A stretch of DNA of 64,000 bases from Welwitschia mirabilis (taxonomy: Eukaryota > Gnetophyta > Gnetopsida > Welwitschiales): contig JBOZIK010000001.1 of the NCBI GenBank assembly GCA_051453625.1, positions 23,977,364 through 24,041,363 of the forward strand. Reading direction: 5' to 3'. Positions 32,648 to 45,310 of the stretch are shown here, in pieces (the first letter of the stretch is position 1; the number at the start of each line of letters is the position of its first letter). The notes under the pieces are model-generated. The model ran no database searches and was not told the origin of the DNA. It worked only from the letters and a program-made list of their open reading frames with translations. The position numbers were made by a program, and so were the translations under genes.

Positions 32648-34250
32648 TGTAATACCCTAACTTAATTCACCTTTAATAAGCACATATTTTTTTTAGATTA
32701 ATTAAAATTCTTAGTGGGCCTTAGGATCAACTTCTATATATACTTTGTTAGCATTTTCATATTTATATTTAAGAAAAATAGATATTATAAATATTTCTTA
32801 TAGAAAGATGAATTTGATTTGCAGACAATAGAGATGTCACTTATATGTCCTATATTTCTTCTTAGTTTTTTCACTACATATAGATGTCTTATATATAGTT
32901 GATGAGATGTCAACGTGTTTTAATACAAACATGGATATAAGCTTAGGATATTTCCCAACTAATATAAAATGAGATCACATCTTCTATTAATGGCATTTCA
33001 ACTAGATATCCACTTGCCATCTAGAAATGAGTTGGTTTTACTTCAGTTTTTAAATTAAACAAACATGGTTGGACTTAACTCCATAAGCTTAAACTTCACC
33101 TTGATATAATATCAAATATGCGACAAAAGATATATGAGGTGGACGCATGCTTATAAGTAACCTTAACTTCCTTGAATCATCTTAGGATTATGCAACATGA
33201 TCCATCAATAAAAATGGCTTGGGATATTATGTCAGAGTAAGTACATACATGGGAAGGGTAGAGGAGTAATGATAAATCTTCTTATAGAAGGGTTTATTGG
33301 AAAAATGCAATGCAACTCACTTTGGTGACGTCATCTAAGTATGGAAATGAACTTTAGCAGAATTTATCTTGATTTAGTTATCACTCGATGAACACACCAC
33401 AGAAATGTATGGATACAATGCTAACTAATATGGACGTTTAGTTGTTTATTTACCTATAAAATATAAATCTAGCTCCATTGGCTTTATTTTATTACAAACA
33501 ATCACACATAGAAGAAAAGAAAAACATGCATAATCTTTATTTAACACGTTACACAATAATTACTTTTCAAAATATAGCAATAGAATTTAAGATATTATAA
33601 ATATAGTCTTTTCATTTTACATAATTATAGCTTCCAAATAAATCATATTTCACTCTACAGCCCTTTCTGAAAAGAAATAAAAATATTTTACACATGAAAC
33701 TATATTCCACTTTAAAACCCTTTCTTCACATTTAACTAGTAACTTTCTAATATAATAGTATGGTTAATAAAAAGAAAGAGAAAGAGAAAAATAATAATAA
33801 TATGTAATGCTTACTTAAAGCTCATCAATCTATAAAATCAACAAAGGAGAGAAAAATCAAAAAAAACTAATTAGATCATCTAAATTGCCAAAATTAAAAT
33901 CCTCTTAAATTTTTAAAACTATTTTCTAGAATAATGGTAAATAAAAAGAAGAGGATTTTAAATAGAAATGAGAATTATTAATTATATTATAAAATTAAAA
34001 CAACATTAAACTACATCTTTTGTAAATAATGAATTAGTCAAACTTAGCCATGCTAAAATAGAAAATTCACTCACTATTCACAAATAAGGCCTTAATAAAG
34101 AGGGTATAAATTATGCTTTATCAAAGAAATCTTAACACAAACTTGATGACTAAAATTAAAAATTAAAACTTAATTATTTATAAGGGTAAAAATAAATCAT
34201 TATAATTTTTCTTAAACTAAACTAAATAATAGGAAGATGGAATTGCTAAT
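32648..34250 (-). repeat. LTR of gypsy family (copy 1)
   Basis: Starts at TGTAATACCC beside the primer site, so it is the 5' LTR of a minus-strand element. 32660-33440 matches 35079-35799, 55782-56603 and the reverse complement of 38340-39131 (shared words include TTGATTTAGTTATC-type and CAATGCTAACTAATAT-type blocks). The far boundary is not resolved. Confidence 0.65.
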
Positions 34251-34862
34251 AATTGTGCATCAGCATGACATGGTGAAACTATACTCGGGCCTTAGACACA
34301 CTGCCTGTCACACCTTGGAAAAAGCTCTCACAAAAAAGTAGTAAAGCCAAAGACAGCACTTGCATATACACAACATTTTAGTAGTGGAGAGATATGTGTG
34401 CTATGTCAATAACTTCTAAAACCTAGCTCTTTCCAATTTTGATAACAATAAATATGTTTACTAAGATTATACATTAAGTGTAAAACTATATAAAGTTACA
34501 TAATTATAAAACCACACTATACTAAAAAGTTCATAACTTTTAAAACTACTTTGAATTTTTGAATGCTTCAAAATTCTTTGGAAAGCTTATTCAATTCTTT
34601 ATAATCTATACTATTAATTCATGGGAAAAGACTTATTATTCATTTTGTAATCTCAGACTTAATGTTTAATATTTTTATGTTTATTTCCAAAGGTAGTTTT
34701 ATAAAATAGTTTTTAAGAAAATTTCTTACCCTCAAAAAATTTATTATTGTTAAATTTTAATAATCTAAACTAAATCATAAACTTATAAAAAAACCTCACT
34801 AAAATCGAAGTAACATTTATGACTTATAATCCCTTTAACTTATGTTACCAATCTATTTAAAA
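34251..34862. repeat. Segment related to 39400-39700 (direct) and 36000-36300 (inverted)
   Basis: CCACACTATACTAAAAAGTT, then CATAACTTTTAAAACTACTT, corresponds to TCACACTACATTAGAATGAC and CATAACATTCAAATCACTTT at 39415. Similar 'CATAACTTTT' blocks are common in long plant gypsy LTRs. Confidence 0.5.
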
Positions 34863-35030
34863 AAAGAACTTATCCATGCAAGAACAAAAAAAAAGAACTT
34901 ATCCATGCAAGAACATAAAAAATCATATTTAAAAAAAAAAAGAACTTATCCATGCAACATTTATGTTACCAATCATATTAAAAAAAAAGAACTTATCCAT
35001 GCAAGAACATAAAAAATCATATTTAAATCT
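34863..35030 (+). repeat. Four-copy short repeat (AAGAACTTATCCATGCAA)
   Basis: AAGAACTTATCCATGCAA-type units occur near 34864, 34893, 34940 and 34986, each preceded by a poly-A stretch. Parts of the spacing (ACATTTATG...TTACCAATC; AGAACATAAAAAATCATATT) are also duplicated. It looks like local slippage. Confidence 0.85.
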
Positions 35031-35078
35031 AAGCAAATATGGTTAAAAAAATTTAATATAATAGTTAATTTAATTATT

Positions 35079-35799
35079 ATGACATCCTCTCTTTTGTTGT
35101 ACTAATTAAGCACTTTTATTTTTTCCTTCCTTTTCTTCTTTAGTATTATTACCTAATAGACATAGCAGAACCTAGGATTAAATTTTACTTACTCTTTTAT
35201 TAGCATTTCTATATTCTAATAAAAATAAATTATGTTAATATTATATATTTACCTATAATTAATTTATAAATTTTTTTTTGCATACAGACAATAGCATTGT
35301 CATAAGTTTGTGTTCTCCATTTCTTCCTAGTTTTCATCACATACAAAGATATCTTGTAAATAGTTAAGGAAATGTAAACTTGCTGTAAACATACATGGAT
35401 AAGTTTAAAGATAATACTTAATTAATATAATAAGATATTGCAACTCCCATTAATGGCATTTCAAATCGATACTCAGCCATCCACTAGACATGAGTTTATT
35501 CTACTTTAGGTTCTAAACTATACAAACATGGTTGGGCTCAACTACATAAGTTTACACTTCACCTCGATACACTCCTAATATAGGTAACAAGTAGTAGAGG
35601 TATATTCATGCTTACAAATGACCCCTGCTTCCTTGAAATGTCTTTGAATAGTGCAACATGATCCATCGATTCAAGGGCTCAAGATATTTAGTCGAAGTAA
35701 GTCCATATATGGGTAAGGCAAGAGATTGGTAGTCAAATCCATTTTTAAAAAGATATTATAAAAAATATGCAACCCACTTTGGTGATAAAATCCAAGTAT
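35079..35799 (-). repeat. LTR of gypsy family (copy 2, partial)
   Basis: Begins at TATGACATCCTCTC, matching TGTGACATCCTCTC at 55782, and stays alignable to the N gap. No primer site adjoins it, so it is a 3' or solo LTR. Confidence 0.7.
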
Positions 35800-35899
35800 N
35801 NNNNNNNNNNNNNNNNNNNNNNNNNNNNNNNNNNNNNNNNNNNNNNNNNNNNNNNNNNNNNNNNNNNNNNNNNNNNNNNNNNNNNNNNNNNNNNNNNNN
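35800..35899. other. Assembly gap, 100 N
   Basis: Exactly 100 N inside the LTR-derived region; no duplicated flank seen. Confidence 0.99.
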
Positions 35900-36420
35900 A
35901 ACCAAAAAACTATGTTAAAACAGAAAATTTTTAATGGGTAATTATTTTTAAAAAATTATCTATTAAAATATGTTAGAAAATAAATGCAAGAACGGTAAGA
36001 AAGTAATTTATATTTCTCTATATATATCTTAACATATTTGCAACCATGAGGATCCTATGTTATAGTAAATTGAATAATCTATCTAAAAAATTTTAAATTA
36101 TTTAAAAAATCAAACTATTTTAAAAGTTATGATTATTTTAGTGTAGTGTGATGGGACTATAATTTTAGTAAATTTAATAGTTCTTATCCTTAAATAATAA
36201 TATTAGAACTAATATTTTTAGAATTCCAAGATAGCTTAAGTTAGATTTTTAGAAATCATAGATTTTTAGAAATCTAAAATAGTATACTTTTTGAAAAACT
36301 ATTACAATTTATTTTTTACTTTATAATGATGTCTCCTTAGAGCTTAAAACTATTATAATTAATATTTAAATTTATAGGAAAATTATCGCACAATATTTTG
36401 TAGGGAAATTGAGCATATAA
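35900..36420 (-). repeat. Inverted copy of 39140-39520
   Basis: 36000-36420 is the approximate reverse complement of 39140-39520 (for example GATGTCTCCTTAGAGCTTAA here against GGGCTCTAAGGAGACATCAT there). Part of the same gypsy LTR family. Confidence 0.6.
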
Positions 36421-38080
36421 AGTATCTTATTATAAGTAGATTTAAGTCAAATTAGCTATAAATGGTATTTATTTGTAGAAATACTTTTCCCCTTTTTCTT
36501 TAGCTTACTTTGAATTTGCATGATTGTCAGAGTTTTTAGCTTAATAGTTTAAGTAACATAAGTAGTATTAAGCTTTTCACTTATTTTTATTAACTTATAA
36601 CATAACTATATGAAATATTGGATCAATACTTATATCTTAACAATTATGCTTAAGCTATACCTTCTTTTGTTTACCTTCTTTGTACCAATCCATGGAGATT
36701 ATCATATGAGCATAAAAGAATGTTTCTAGGATTGTCTTACTCTAGGTATATTTGAATTTCTTTAAGTACACTATTTTATATTTTTATTTTTTTAAACAAT
36801 AATGGAGTATATTAAACTAGAAAATCTACATAAGGTAAATAAAAATGCCCTAACTTGATGGGAGAATTAAACTATTCAAAGAAAGGAAGAAAATTCTATG
36901 GGGTATTCAAAAATGAACTAAAAATAGAGTAAAAATAAGGGAGAAATCACCCCTAGTAAAACATTCAAAGAATAGGAATCTGACTATCTAGGAGAGCATT
37001 TTACAACAAACACTAGAGTAAACTATTGTCCAATAAAACTAAGGACAAAAATTCCTTAGGGTACCAAAAATAATATAAACTAAAATTATGCTAGAGCAAT
37101 GACTTGAAGTATGGAGGATTAGTATCCTCTATAAATAAGGAAAGAGATTACCATGGTTATGTTCTAGTAAGAAGTAGTCCATTTCATCAAATGATAGTTT
37201 AAAAGCCTGATTTACCTCTTTGAATTCTTTAGCACCTACTTGATTTTTATCTTGATGTAATATGTGTAGTTTATTTATGTAACTAGACTTGATAGCTTAT
37301 GGAAAGACTCTATGGAAGATTTTTAAGGTGATAAAGGGACATCTCTTTAGTTAAGCATGACCCCTTATTTTGCAATATCAATATTTATATATTCCTATGA
37401 GTTATGCTGTCTTTCTTCTAAAAAGAAATCTGTGGTTAAATTTTGGGCCAGACTAGGGCTCTTTCTCAGATAAGGGAAGGCCTAGCCATGAGATTACTCC
37501 CTTTACTCCTAGGAGTTGGTTGGTACATGCTCCTAAGCTATCTCTTGAGCTATCTCCTTCTGTGTTGGTGTGAACTTAACTCCTCTATCTGGGGGTCTGG
37601 GTGTGAAGTCATCCCTTGTTAAGATCTGGGAACACCTTATGTAATGTTTCCCTCAGATTAAAGGATTTCTTCCATGGTGGTTCTTCTCTTAGATGTTCTC
37701 CTTGGAGGGGTCTATTAAGGATGTTATCATAGGGGTGAATAACGGGTCTCTCTTACCCTAATCTCATTGGCTGCTTACCATAATGCCAAATTTAATATAG
37801 AATATCTAGCAATATCCTTTTGTCAAAGGGCCTAAACAAAGAATAAGGGTAAATTCACCTAGATCCCTAGGTATAGGGCTTTAAGAACCATGAAGTAAAT
37901 TCCTAAAAGCTTAGAGAAATATTTTAATTAAATGAAATATTGATTAACTAATTTTACACTTAAACCTCATGGGATGGTAGCACTTTCTAGCTTATGTTGC
38001 CATTAAGAAACTTAAAAACACCACCAACAAAGAAATGAAGCACCTCTTATTGCCCTTATCTTTTAAGAAGGATTCTTTCT
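36421..38080. other. Unassigned insert with a GC-richer core (37440-37760)
   Basis: 36785-36800 (TTTTTTTAAACAATAATGG) looks like the reversed poly-A end of a minus-strand LINE, which suggests a short 5'-truncated LINE copy up to about 38.05 kb. The core has noticeably more G and C than its surroundings but no domain I recognise. The LTR piece starting at 38081 has its 5' part missing, so this stretch may have interrupted it. Confidence 0.35.
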
Positions 38081-39131
38081 CTAGATGTAGGGATTTTATT
38101 TTATATTTTTATTATTATTGAAAAGAAAAAAGTAATATTTCCTTTATTTAATAGAAAAGAAAATAATATTTTCTTTATCTAGATTTTTATTATTATAATT
38201 TTTAAAAAAGAAATGTTCTTGTATGCTTGTTTCATTTTTATGGTTCTTTCTATAAAATGAAATAAATGATGAGTAAAATTATTATAAATAAGTAAATAAT
38301 TCATTAAATATCTAAATTAGTTAGAATTATTTGTATTCATTTGTATGGTGTGTTCACCAATAGAACTAAATCAAGATAATCCTAATAATGTTCATTATCA
38401 AACTTGGATATTATTTACCAAAGTGGGTTGCATTGCATTTTTTTTAATAATATCCTTTTGGAAGTGGATTTAATCATCACTCTCCTACCCTACTCATGTA
38501 TGATTTTACTCCAAGTTAATACCTTAAGCTCTTAACATCAATAAATCATGTTGCACCATCTAAAAGTGATTCAAGGAATAGGGGTCCTTTGCAAGAATGC
38601 ATCCATATCATGTATCACTTGTCACTTGTATTCGGGATATATCGAGTGAAGTGAAAGGCTATAGAGTTGAGCCTAGTCATGTTCGCATGGTTTAGAACAT
38701 AAAGTAGAACCAAATCACATTTGGAGGGTGGTCAGATATTGAGTTGAAATACCATTAATTGGAATTTTAACTTCTTATTATACTTGTTAGGTATTATCCT
38801 TAAAAACTTTATCCATGTATATTGACAACAAGTTTACGTCTCCTCAACTATTCACAAGATATCTTTTATCTGATGAAAAACTAGAAAGAAAAAGAACACA
38901 TAAACTTATGACATAACTATTATTTATAAAGCAAAATAAACTAGGAATTAATTATAAGTGAATATATAATATTAATATGCTTTTCTTTCTTATAATATAG
39001 AAAATCTAATTAAGAAGTAAGTAAAATTTGGTCCTAAGATTCCCTAGGTCTATTAGGTAAAAATATTAAATAAGAAAGGAAGGGAAAACAAAATAGTACT
39101 TAATTAGGGTAAGATCAAAGAGGGTATCACA
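38081..39131 (+). repeat. LTR of gypsy family (copy 3, inverted relative to the others)
   Basis: Reverse complement of 35079-35799 and 55782-56603. The LTR end GGTATCACA is at 39131 and no primer site follows. Its early part (38100-38270) also matches, reversed, the window end 63775-63900. Confidence 0.7.
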
Positions 39132-41282
39132 ATCTTATATACTCAAATTCCCTATAAAATTTTATGTAATAATTTTTTAATAATTTAAAGCATTAATTAT
39201 AACATTTTTGGGCTCTAAGGAGACATCATAGTCAAAAATTAATAATTAACTAACTATAAAGCAACAAATAAATTATAGTAGTTTTTCATAAGCTAGACAC
39301 ATAATAGGATACTCAAAATCTAATTTAAACTATCTTAGAATTCTAAAATATTATTTCTAAGATCATCATTTAAAATTAAAAACTATGAATTTTTCAAAAT
39401 TATAGTCCTATCACACTACATTAGAATGACCATAACATTCAAATCACTTTGAGTTTTTAAATAATTCAAGATGTTTTAAAATGATTAATTCCCTATAACT
39501 TAGGATGCATAAGTTTGTAGATATCTTAATTTATATTATAGAAACTCAAATTAATTGCTTACTATTTTCTACATTTATTTTTTAATGTATTTTAGCAAAT
39601 GAATTTTTTAAAAATTATTAAAAATTTATTGTTCTTACATCTTCATATTAGTAACACAATCCTAGACTTACCAAAAACATTTCACTAATTTATACCTACT
39701 AATTAATAAGCTATGGTGTTTTTACCTTATGCCTCTATTCTGAAAATTTAACTTTTATTAAAACTTATAATAGAGGTTTAATAATTGATTATATGATAAT
39801 TTGAATCACTAAAATAATGAATACAGTATATAAACTCATTATTATAGTATAAATTTACCAAATATTACTAATGCAAATCAATTTAGAAAGGAAAATCAAG
39901 TCAATTCACAAAAGTATTTACATTAAGCCTTATGATTACCATGAAGGAGTACTAGCCTAAAAGAGATTTTTGAGGATCAGACTTTATCGCTAATAAGATG
40001 GATCTAATGCATAATAGATAATAATAAAAATTAAAATAAACATAGGTGCCCAAATTTCTTTATTTTAATAGTAAATACCATGATCACTACGTCATAATCA
40101 TCCATTAGTAACCTTCATCACCAAGCATAAGAGGCCCTCATAAAACCCATAAATAATTCCTTAATGTAATATGACATCATTCCACTAGAATCTTAAAAAG
40201 AAATCATATGAACAATAAGAGTAAAAAACTTGCTAGAGAATATAAGTAAGTCTTTGGTAGTTGAAGATTGATGAAGATTCAAGCTCAAGAGCTCCTGAGC
40301 TTTAAGCTTTCAAGCTTCAAGCTCTACAAGTAAGAGAATGAAAGAAATAGAGAGGAAAGAATTAAATGCACTTCTATGAAAAAATGGAAAGTATTTCCTC
40401 TTTACAAGAGAGAAAAGGATCTCTATATGTAGATATACAAAGGCACATAACTCAAGATCACAAAATCAAATAATTAGCATTAATAAGTTGAATTAATAAT
40501 AAGTGATATTAGAGTAGAAAGAGATCATAATTATGATTCATGGACCTAACTAGGGTAAGTAATATTCTTATTTTAATTATCAAGATTAATTACATGCATC
40601 ATTTCTTTATGCTAGATCCTTCTTAATCTTCATAGGCTCATAAATAAGTTTAATTCATCCAAGACATGCATCAAAAAAATAAATGCACAAATCTCAAAAT
40701 TGTCATGTGGTATAATGAGATAAACTCTTCAATTCCAATAAATAAAACAATAAGTATGAGATGAGCCAAGTTCCGTTACACATCTCAAAAAGATAAAAGT
40801 CATGGCAGAGTAAATCTACTAATTTATCATTCTTGGATCTAGATAAGAGTGCATGTACTTATTCATATGCTCATTTGTTTCATAATGCATAAAATCTATC
40901 AATAACATAACATAAGAAATAAAATGTATATTCATAATATAATACACCTATCACATTTACAAAGAATTTAAATGAGTAAATAAGATGTAAAATATATTAC
41001 CATGTCCTCTTAAAGTTTTTAATTTATTAATTTTATTATGTGATTTTAATTCCTTACATATGGGGTTATCTAATTTTAAATGTTTGGATAATTTTTTTAT
41101 AAAAGCATTCTAACATAATTTTTACCATTTTCATGGTAAATTATAAAATTATAAACTAAGGTTAATTTAAAATGCCATCTTATTTTGACGCCGCCTTTCA
41201 ATAATGGTAATTAATCATCTAATTAAAATATCAATATACTTAATATCCAAGTAAATAAGGTTTACAAAACATAACATATGAC
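39132..41282. repeat. LTR-derived sequence next to the chromovirus 3' end
   Basis: 39140-39700 belongs to the 'CATAACTTTT' segment described at 34251. On the minus strand, TAGGGAAGGA just above 41282 could be the polypurine tract of the chromovirus and TGTCATATG the start of its 3' LTR. The lower end of that LTR is not resolved. 40279-40326 is packed with overlapping AAGCTT, GAGCTC and AAGCTC words. Confidence 0.45.
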
Positions 41283-41339
41283 ATCCTTCCCTACTTACAG
41301 TGATTGACTCTTGGGAATCAAGATACATAAAGAGATTAA

Positions 41340-42831
41340 GAACATCTAACTACATATTATAAGATTTAAAGGATTCGGGTATTAATTTTTCATTGTTTCC
41401 TTTAGCTCCCAAGTAGCTTCATCAACACCATGATTACTCCACTTTATTATCACTTGATAGATCTTCTTGTTTCGTAAATTGATAGTTTGTTGATCTAGCA
41501 CTACTTTCGGCTTCTTTATAGTTAAACAATCTAGTTCCACCTAAATATGAGATCAATTTAACACATGATAAGGATCTACAATATACTTTTTTAGCATAGT
41601 TACATGAAAAACATCATGCATGTGGGATAATCAAGGAGATAGAGCCAGTTTATATGCAACAACTCTAATTCTTTCTAAAATTTCAAATGGTCTAATAAAT
41701 CAAAGAGCTAATCTTNNNNNNNNNNACTTTAAGAAATACATGATCATCTATTTTGAACTCAAGATCTCTTCTTCAATAGTCTGCATTCATCTTTTGTCTA
41801 TCTGCTACTTCTTTAAGTCTATTCTTAATAATTCTCATTTTACTTTCCATTTCTTGTAACATTCCTGGTCCTATAATTAATTGGTTTTTAGATTTTGTCC
41901 ATGAAGTGGGTGATTTACACTTTCTACCATATAGGCTTTAAATGGATCCATTTAAATTAAACTATTATTATATGAAAATTCTTCTAAAAGTAGGTACTCA
42001 TCTTAACTCTTATGATTATCTAGAAGACATGCTCTCAAAAGATCTTCTAAATTTTGATTAATTCTTTTTACCTGCCAATCTGTTTGAGGATGAAATGTAA
42101 TGCTCATATTTAATTTGGTTCCTAAACCATTTGTAATTCTTTCCAAAGCTTAAAAGTAAATTTTTAATCTCCATTAGACATAGTTACTAAAGAAATAACA
42201 TGTAATCAAACAACATTTTAAATATATACTTTAGTTATATCCTTGACATCATAGGTATATTTTATTAAAATAAAATATGCTAACTTAGTTTCTCTATTAA
42301 TTATCACAATGATAGAGACATTACCACTTTGATTTATTAGAAGTCTTATAATAAAGTCCATGCAAATTACATTTCATTTTCTAGAATATCATGAGGATAA
42401 AGTAATCCTATTATATTTCTATGTTCTGCTTTAACTTGTTGATAATTAAAGAACCTTGACACAAATTATGCTATATCCTTTTTTATCCTTGACTAACAAA
42501 ATTTTTATTTCATGATTTAATATATTTTAGTTCCTCCAAGATGACCTGCTATAGGTCAATTATGAAATTCAAATATTAGCTTATGTCTAATTCCATCTAC
42601 ATTAGGAACTAAAAATCTTCCCTTGAATTGATAATACCATCTGGATCAATACTAAAATTATCTAAATCTATTGATTTTTCTAACTGGTCCTTTAATTTTT
42701 GATAATTCTCATTCTTTTTTTGTCCCTCTAATATAATGCTAGGAATTTGAATTGGAATTTTGATAATTACTTTGAAATAACCTCATCTACTAAGAGCATT
42801 TGCAAGCTTATTTCCCTTACCCTTATAGTAT
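41340..42831 (-). pseudogene. Chromovirus integrase with chromodomain (broken)
   Basis: Minus strand, from high to low. YYKGKGNKLANALSR (42830-42786) is the RNase H end. A decayed integrase core has NVSIIVIINRETKLAYFI (about 42320-42270) and LKQIGR (about 42070), with several catalytic positions unclear. The C-terminal part reads RPFEILERIRVVAYKLAL (about 41712-41640), then HDVFHVTMLKKYIV (41620-41570). A chromodomain-like end reads VVLDQQTINLRNKKIYQ (about 41510-41460) and WSNHGVDEATWELKETM (about 41450-41390). The NHGxxEATWE block is the chromodomain signature of Tekay-type plant chromoviruses. A 10-N gap is at 41716-41725. The chromodomain is thought to steer insertion into heterochromatin. 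Confidence 0.85.
41716..41725. other. Assembly gap, 10 N
   Basis: Ten N inside the integrase C-terminal region. Confidence 0.99.
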
Positions 42832-43589
42832 NNNNNNNNNNNNNNNNNNNNNNNNNNNNNNNNNNNNNNNNNNNNNNNNNNNNNNNNNNNNNNNNNNNNN
42901 NNNNNNNNNNNNNNNNNNNNNNNNNNNNNNNNNNNNNNNNNNNNNNNNNNNNNNNNNNNNNNNNNNNNNNNNNNNNNNNNNNNNNNNNNNNNNNNNNNNN
43001 NNNNNNNNNNNNNNNNNNNNNNNNNNNNNNNNNNNNNNNNNNNNNNNNNNNNNNNNNNNNNNNNNNNNNNNNNNNNNNNNNNNNNNNNNNNNNNNNNNNN
43101 NNNNNNNNNNNNNNNNNNNNNNNNNNNNNNNNNNNNNNNNNNNNNNNNNNNNNNNNNNNNNNNNNNNNNNNNNNNNNNNNNNNNNNNNNNNNNNNNNNNN
43201 NNNNNNNNNNNNNNNNNNNNNNNNNNNNNNNNNNNNNNNNNNNNNNNNNNNNNNNNNNNNNNNNNNNNNNNNNNNNNNNNNNNNNNNNNNNNNNNNNNNN
43301 NNNNNNNNNNNNNNNNNNNNNNNNNNNNNNNNNNNNNNNNNNNNNNNNNNNNNNNNNNNNNNNNNNNNNNNNNNNNNNNNNNNNNNNNNNNNNNNNNNNN
43401 NNNNNNNNNNNNNNNNNNNNNNNNNNNNNNNNNNNNNNNNNNNNNNNNNNNNNNNNNNNNNNNNNNNNNNNNNNNNNNNNNNNNNNNNNNNNNNNNNNNN
43501 NNNNNNNNNNNNNNNNNNNNNNNNNNNNNNNNNNNNNNNNNNNNNNNNNNNNNNNNNNNNNNNNNNNNNNNNNNNNNNNNNNNNNNNNN
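42832..43589. other. Assembly gap, 758 N, inside RNase H/integrase
   Basis: N run of estimated size. By order it should hide most of RNase H and the start of integrase of the chromovirus. Apparent long frames across it in all readings are artefacts. Confidence 0.99.
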
Positions 43590-44720
43590 TAAAGTCAAAA
43601 TTACATATAAATTCCATCCACCTTCTTTACCTAAGGTTTAAGTTTGATTCAATAAAAATGTCTTTTAGGCTCTTATGATATATCCAAACTTAAAACTTTA
43701 CATCATAGAGATATTACTTTCATAATTTTAAAGCAAAAATTATTGCATCTAATTCAAGATCATGAATAGGATAATTTCTCTCATGAGTTTTAAGTTGTCT
43801 TGACCCATAAGCTAAAGTTCTTTGAATCATCTGGCATTACTAAGACTAGAGAACTAGTTAAGCATTCTTTAATATGATCAAATGAATAATGATATTTTCT
43901 ATCTAATGGATGTCTTTATTTTTCTTTAAAAGGCTTGTTAACGAAGAATATATCTTACAGAAGTTGAAGATGAATTCATGATAGTACTCGATAAGACTAA
44001 GAAAGTTCCTAACTTCAATAATATTTGTAGGTGTTTTACATTCCATGATTACTCTAACTTTATGTTGATCCACTGATATACATTCCTTGAATATTACATG
44101 ACCTAGAAATTAAATGGATTCCTTCCATGTCAGCATATAATTGGTGATTCTGTAAAGTTTATAATACCATTCTTAAGTGTTTTTTATTCTCTTAGTATGT
44201 CTTGAATTAAATGAAGATATCATCAGTAAATATTATTACAAAGGAATCAAGATGTAGTTGAAAGATGTAATTTATAAGATTCATAAATACTGTAGGAGCA
44301 TTAGTTAAACTAAAAGGCATAATAGTGAACTCATAATACCCAAAGTAGGTTTTAAATGTTGTTTTATGAATATCCTCTTCCTTAATTACAACTTGATGTT
44401 GTCTAGATTTTAGATCAACTTTTGAGAATACCTTAACTTCTTTGAGTTGATGAAAAAGATCATATATTCTTAGTAGTTGATATTTGTTCTTGATGATAGC
44501 CTTATTTAACTATCTATAACCAATGCATAATCTTAGTATTCCATCTTTCTTCTTTATAAATAATACAGGTGCCCCTTATGGTAATACACTAGGACAAATT
44601 AAGCCTTTTTGTAAGAATTCTTCAAGTTGAATTTTTAATTCTTTCATTTCTGTAAAAAACATTCTATATGGTGCCTTAGAAATTGATTGGGTTCTAGGAT
44701 CAATTCAATGAAAAACTTAA
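43590..44720 (-). pseudogene. Chromovirus reverse transcriptase and start of RNase H (broken)
   Basis: Minus strand from 44600: VxKKDGILRLCIGYRxLNKA (about 44560-44500), VFSKVDLKSRQHQVVI (about 44440-44390), TTFKTYFGYYEFTIMPFSLT (about 44360-44300), TNAPTVFMNLIN (about 44310-44270), and the catalytic box F-T-D-D at 44230-44219 (usually FIDD; both Asp kept). Then the thumb and the start of RNase H, with the [14 protein letters not shown]-type region near 43760-43720, up to the gap. In-frame stops are present but the order of motifs is undisturbed. Typical of Tekay-like Ty3/gypsy. Confidence 0.9.
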
Positions 44721-45310
44721 CTTGCCAAAGTCAAGGCATTCCTAGTAATTCTATTGTAAATACATCAATATAATATTGGGCTATTAGTATATTCTTTACT
44801 AGAGTTTCTCCTTCTTTCAAATTAATTGGTTTTAGATATATCATATAAATTGGTGAACCCCTATTAATTTCCTTTTTTATATCCTTTACATTAATTAAAT
44901 TCTCCACTGTTAATTTGTAATGCCCTTGAAAAATTAGTCTTTGACCATGATTCATCATTTCTACTTCATGTTTTTTACAAATTATAATTGCTATGTTCTA
45001 CATTAACCAATTCATATCCAAAATAATTTCATATTTTTGTAAATCAATAATAATTGGTTGTATCTGAAAATCTCTACTACTTATGGATAAAGTACAATTT
45101 TGAACTTGTTAACTAAATTTGGATATAAACCCATTTTTTAGCTTTATACATCCCTCTATTGGAAAACATAATTTTTCTCTTACAATAATTCCAGAAGATA
45201 TAAATCAATTTGTTGCTTCATAATCAAATAAAGAAATTAGTTCTTTATTATTAAGTAAAGTCTTACCTTCTATGATAGAGATTTAAAATTGCACCCCTTG
45301 ATTATCTATT
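44721..45310 (-). pseudogene. Chromovirus aspartic protease and linker (broken)
   Basis: Minus strand: ISLFDYEATN, stop, FISSGII (45240-45190), where the usual D-S-G-A-T-H-S-F-I-S box has become D-Y-E-A-T-N. The first Asp is kept but the catalytic triad is lost. Next come IIIDLQKYEIILDMNWL (about 45060-45005, the GMDWL-type end of protease), and the open frame 44958-44731 (QGHYKLTVENLINV and others), a linker to RT. Confidence 0.8.

Noticed and set aside
42747-43678. Frames of 264-292 codons on both strands
   Set aside because: Almost entirely N; they exist only because the 758-N gap contains no stop codon.
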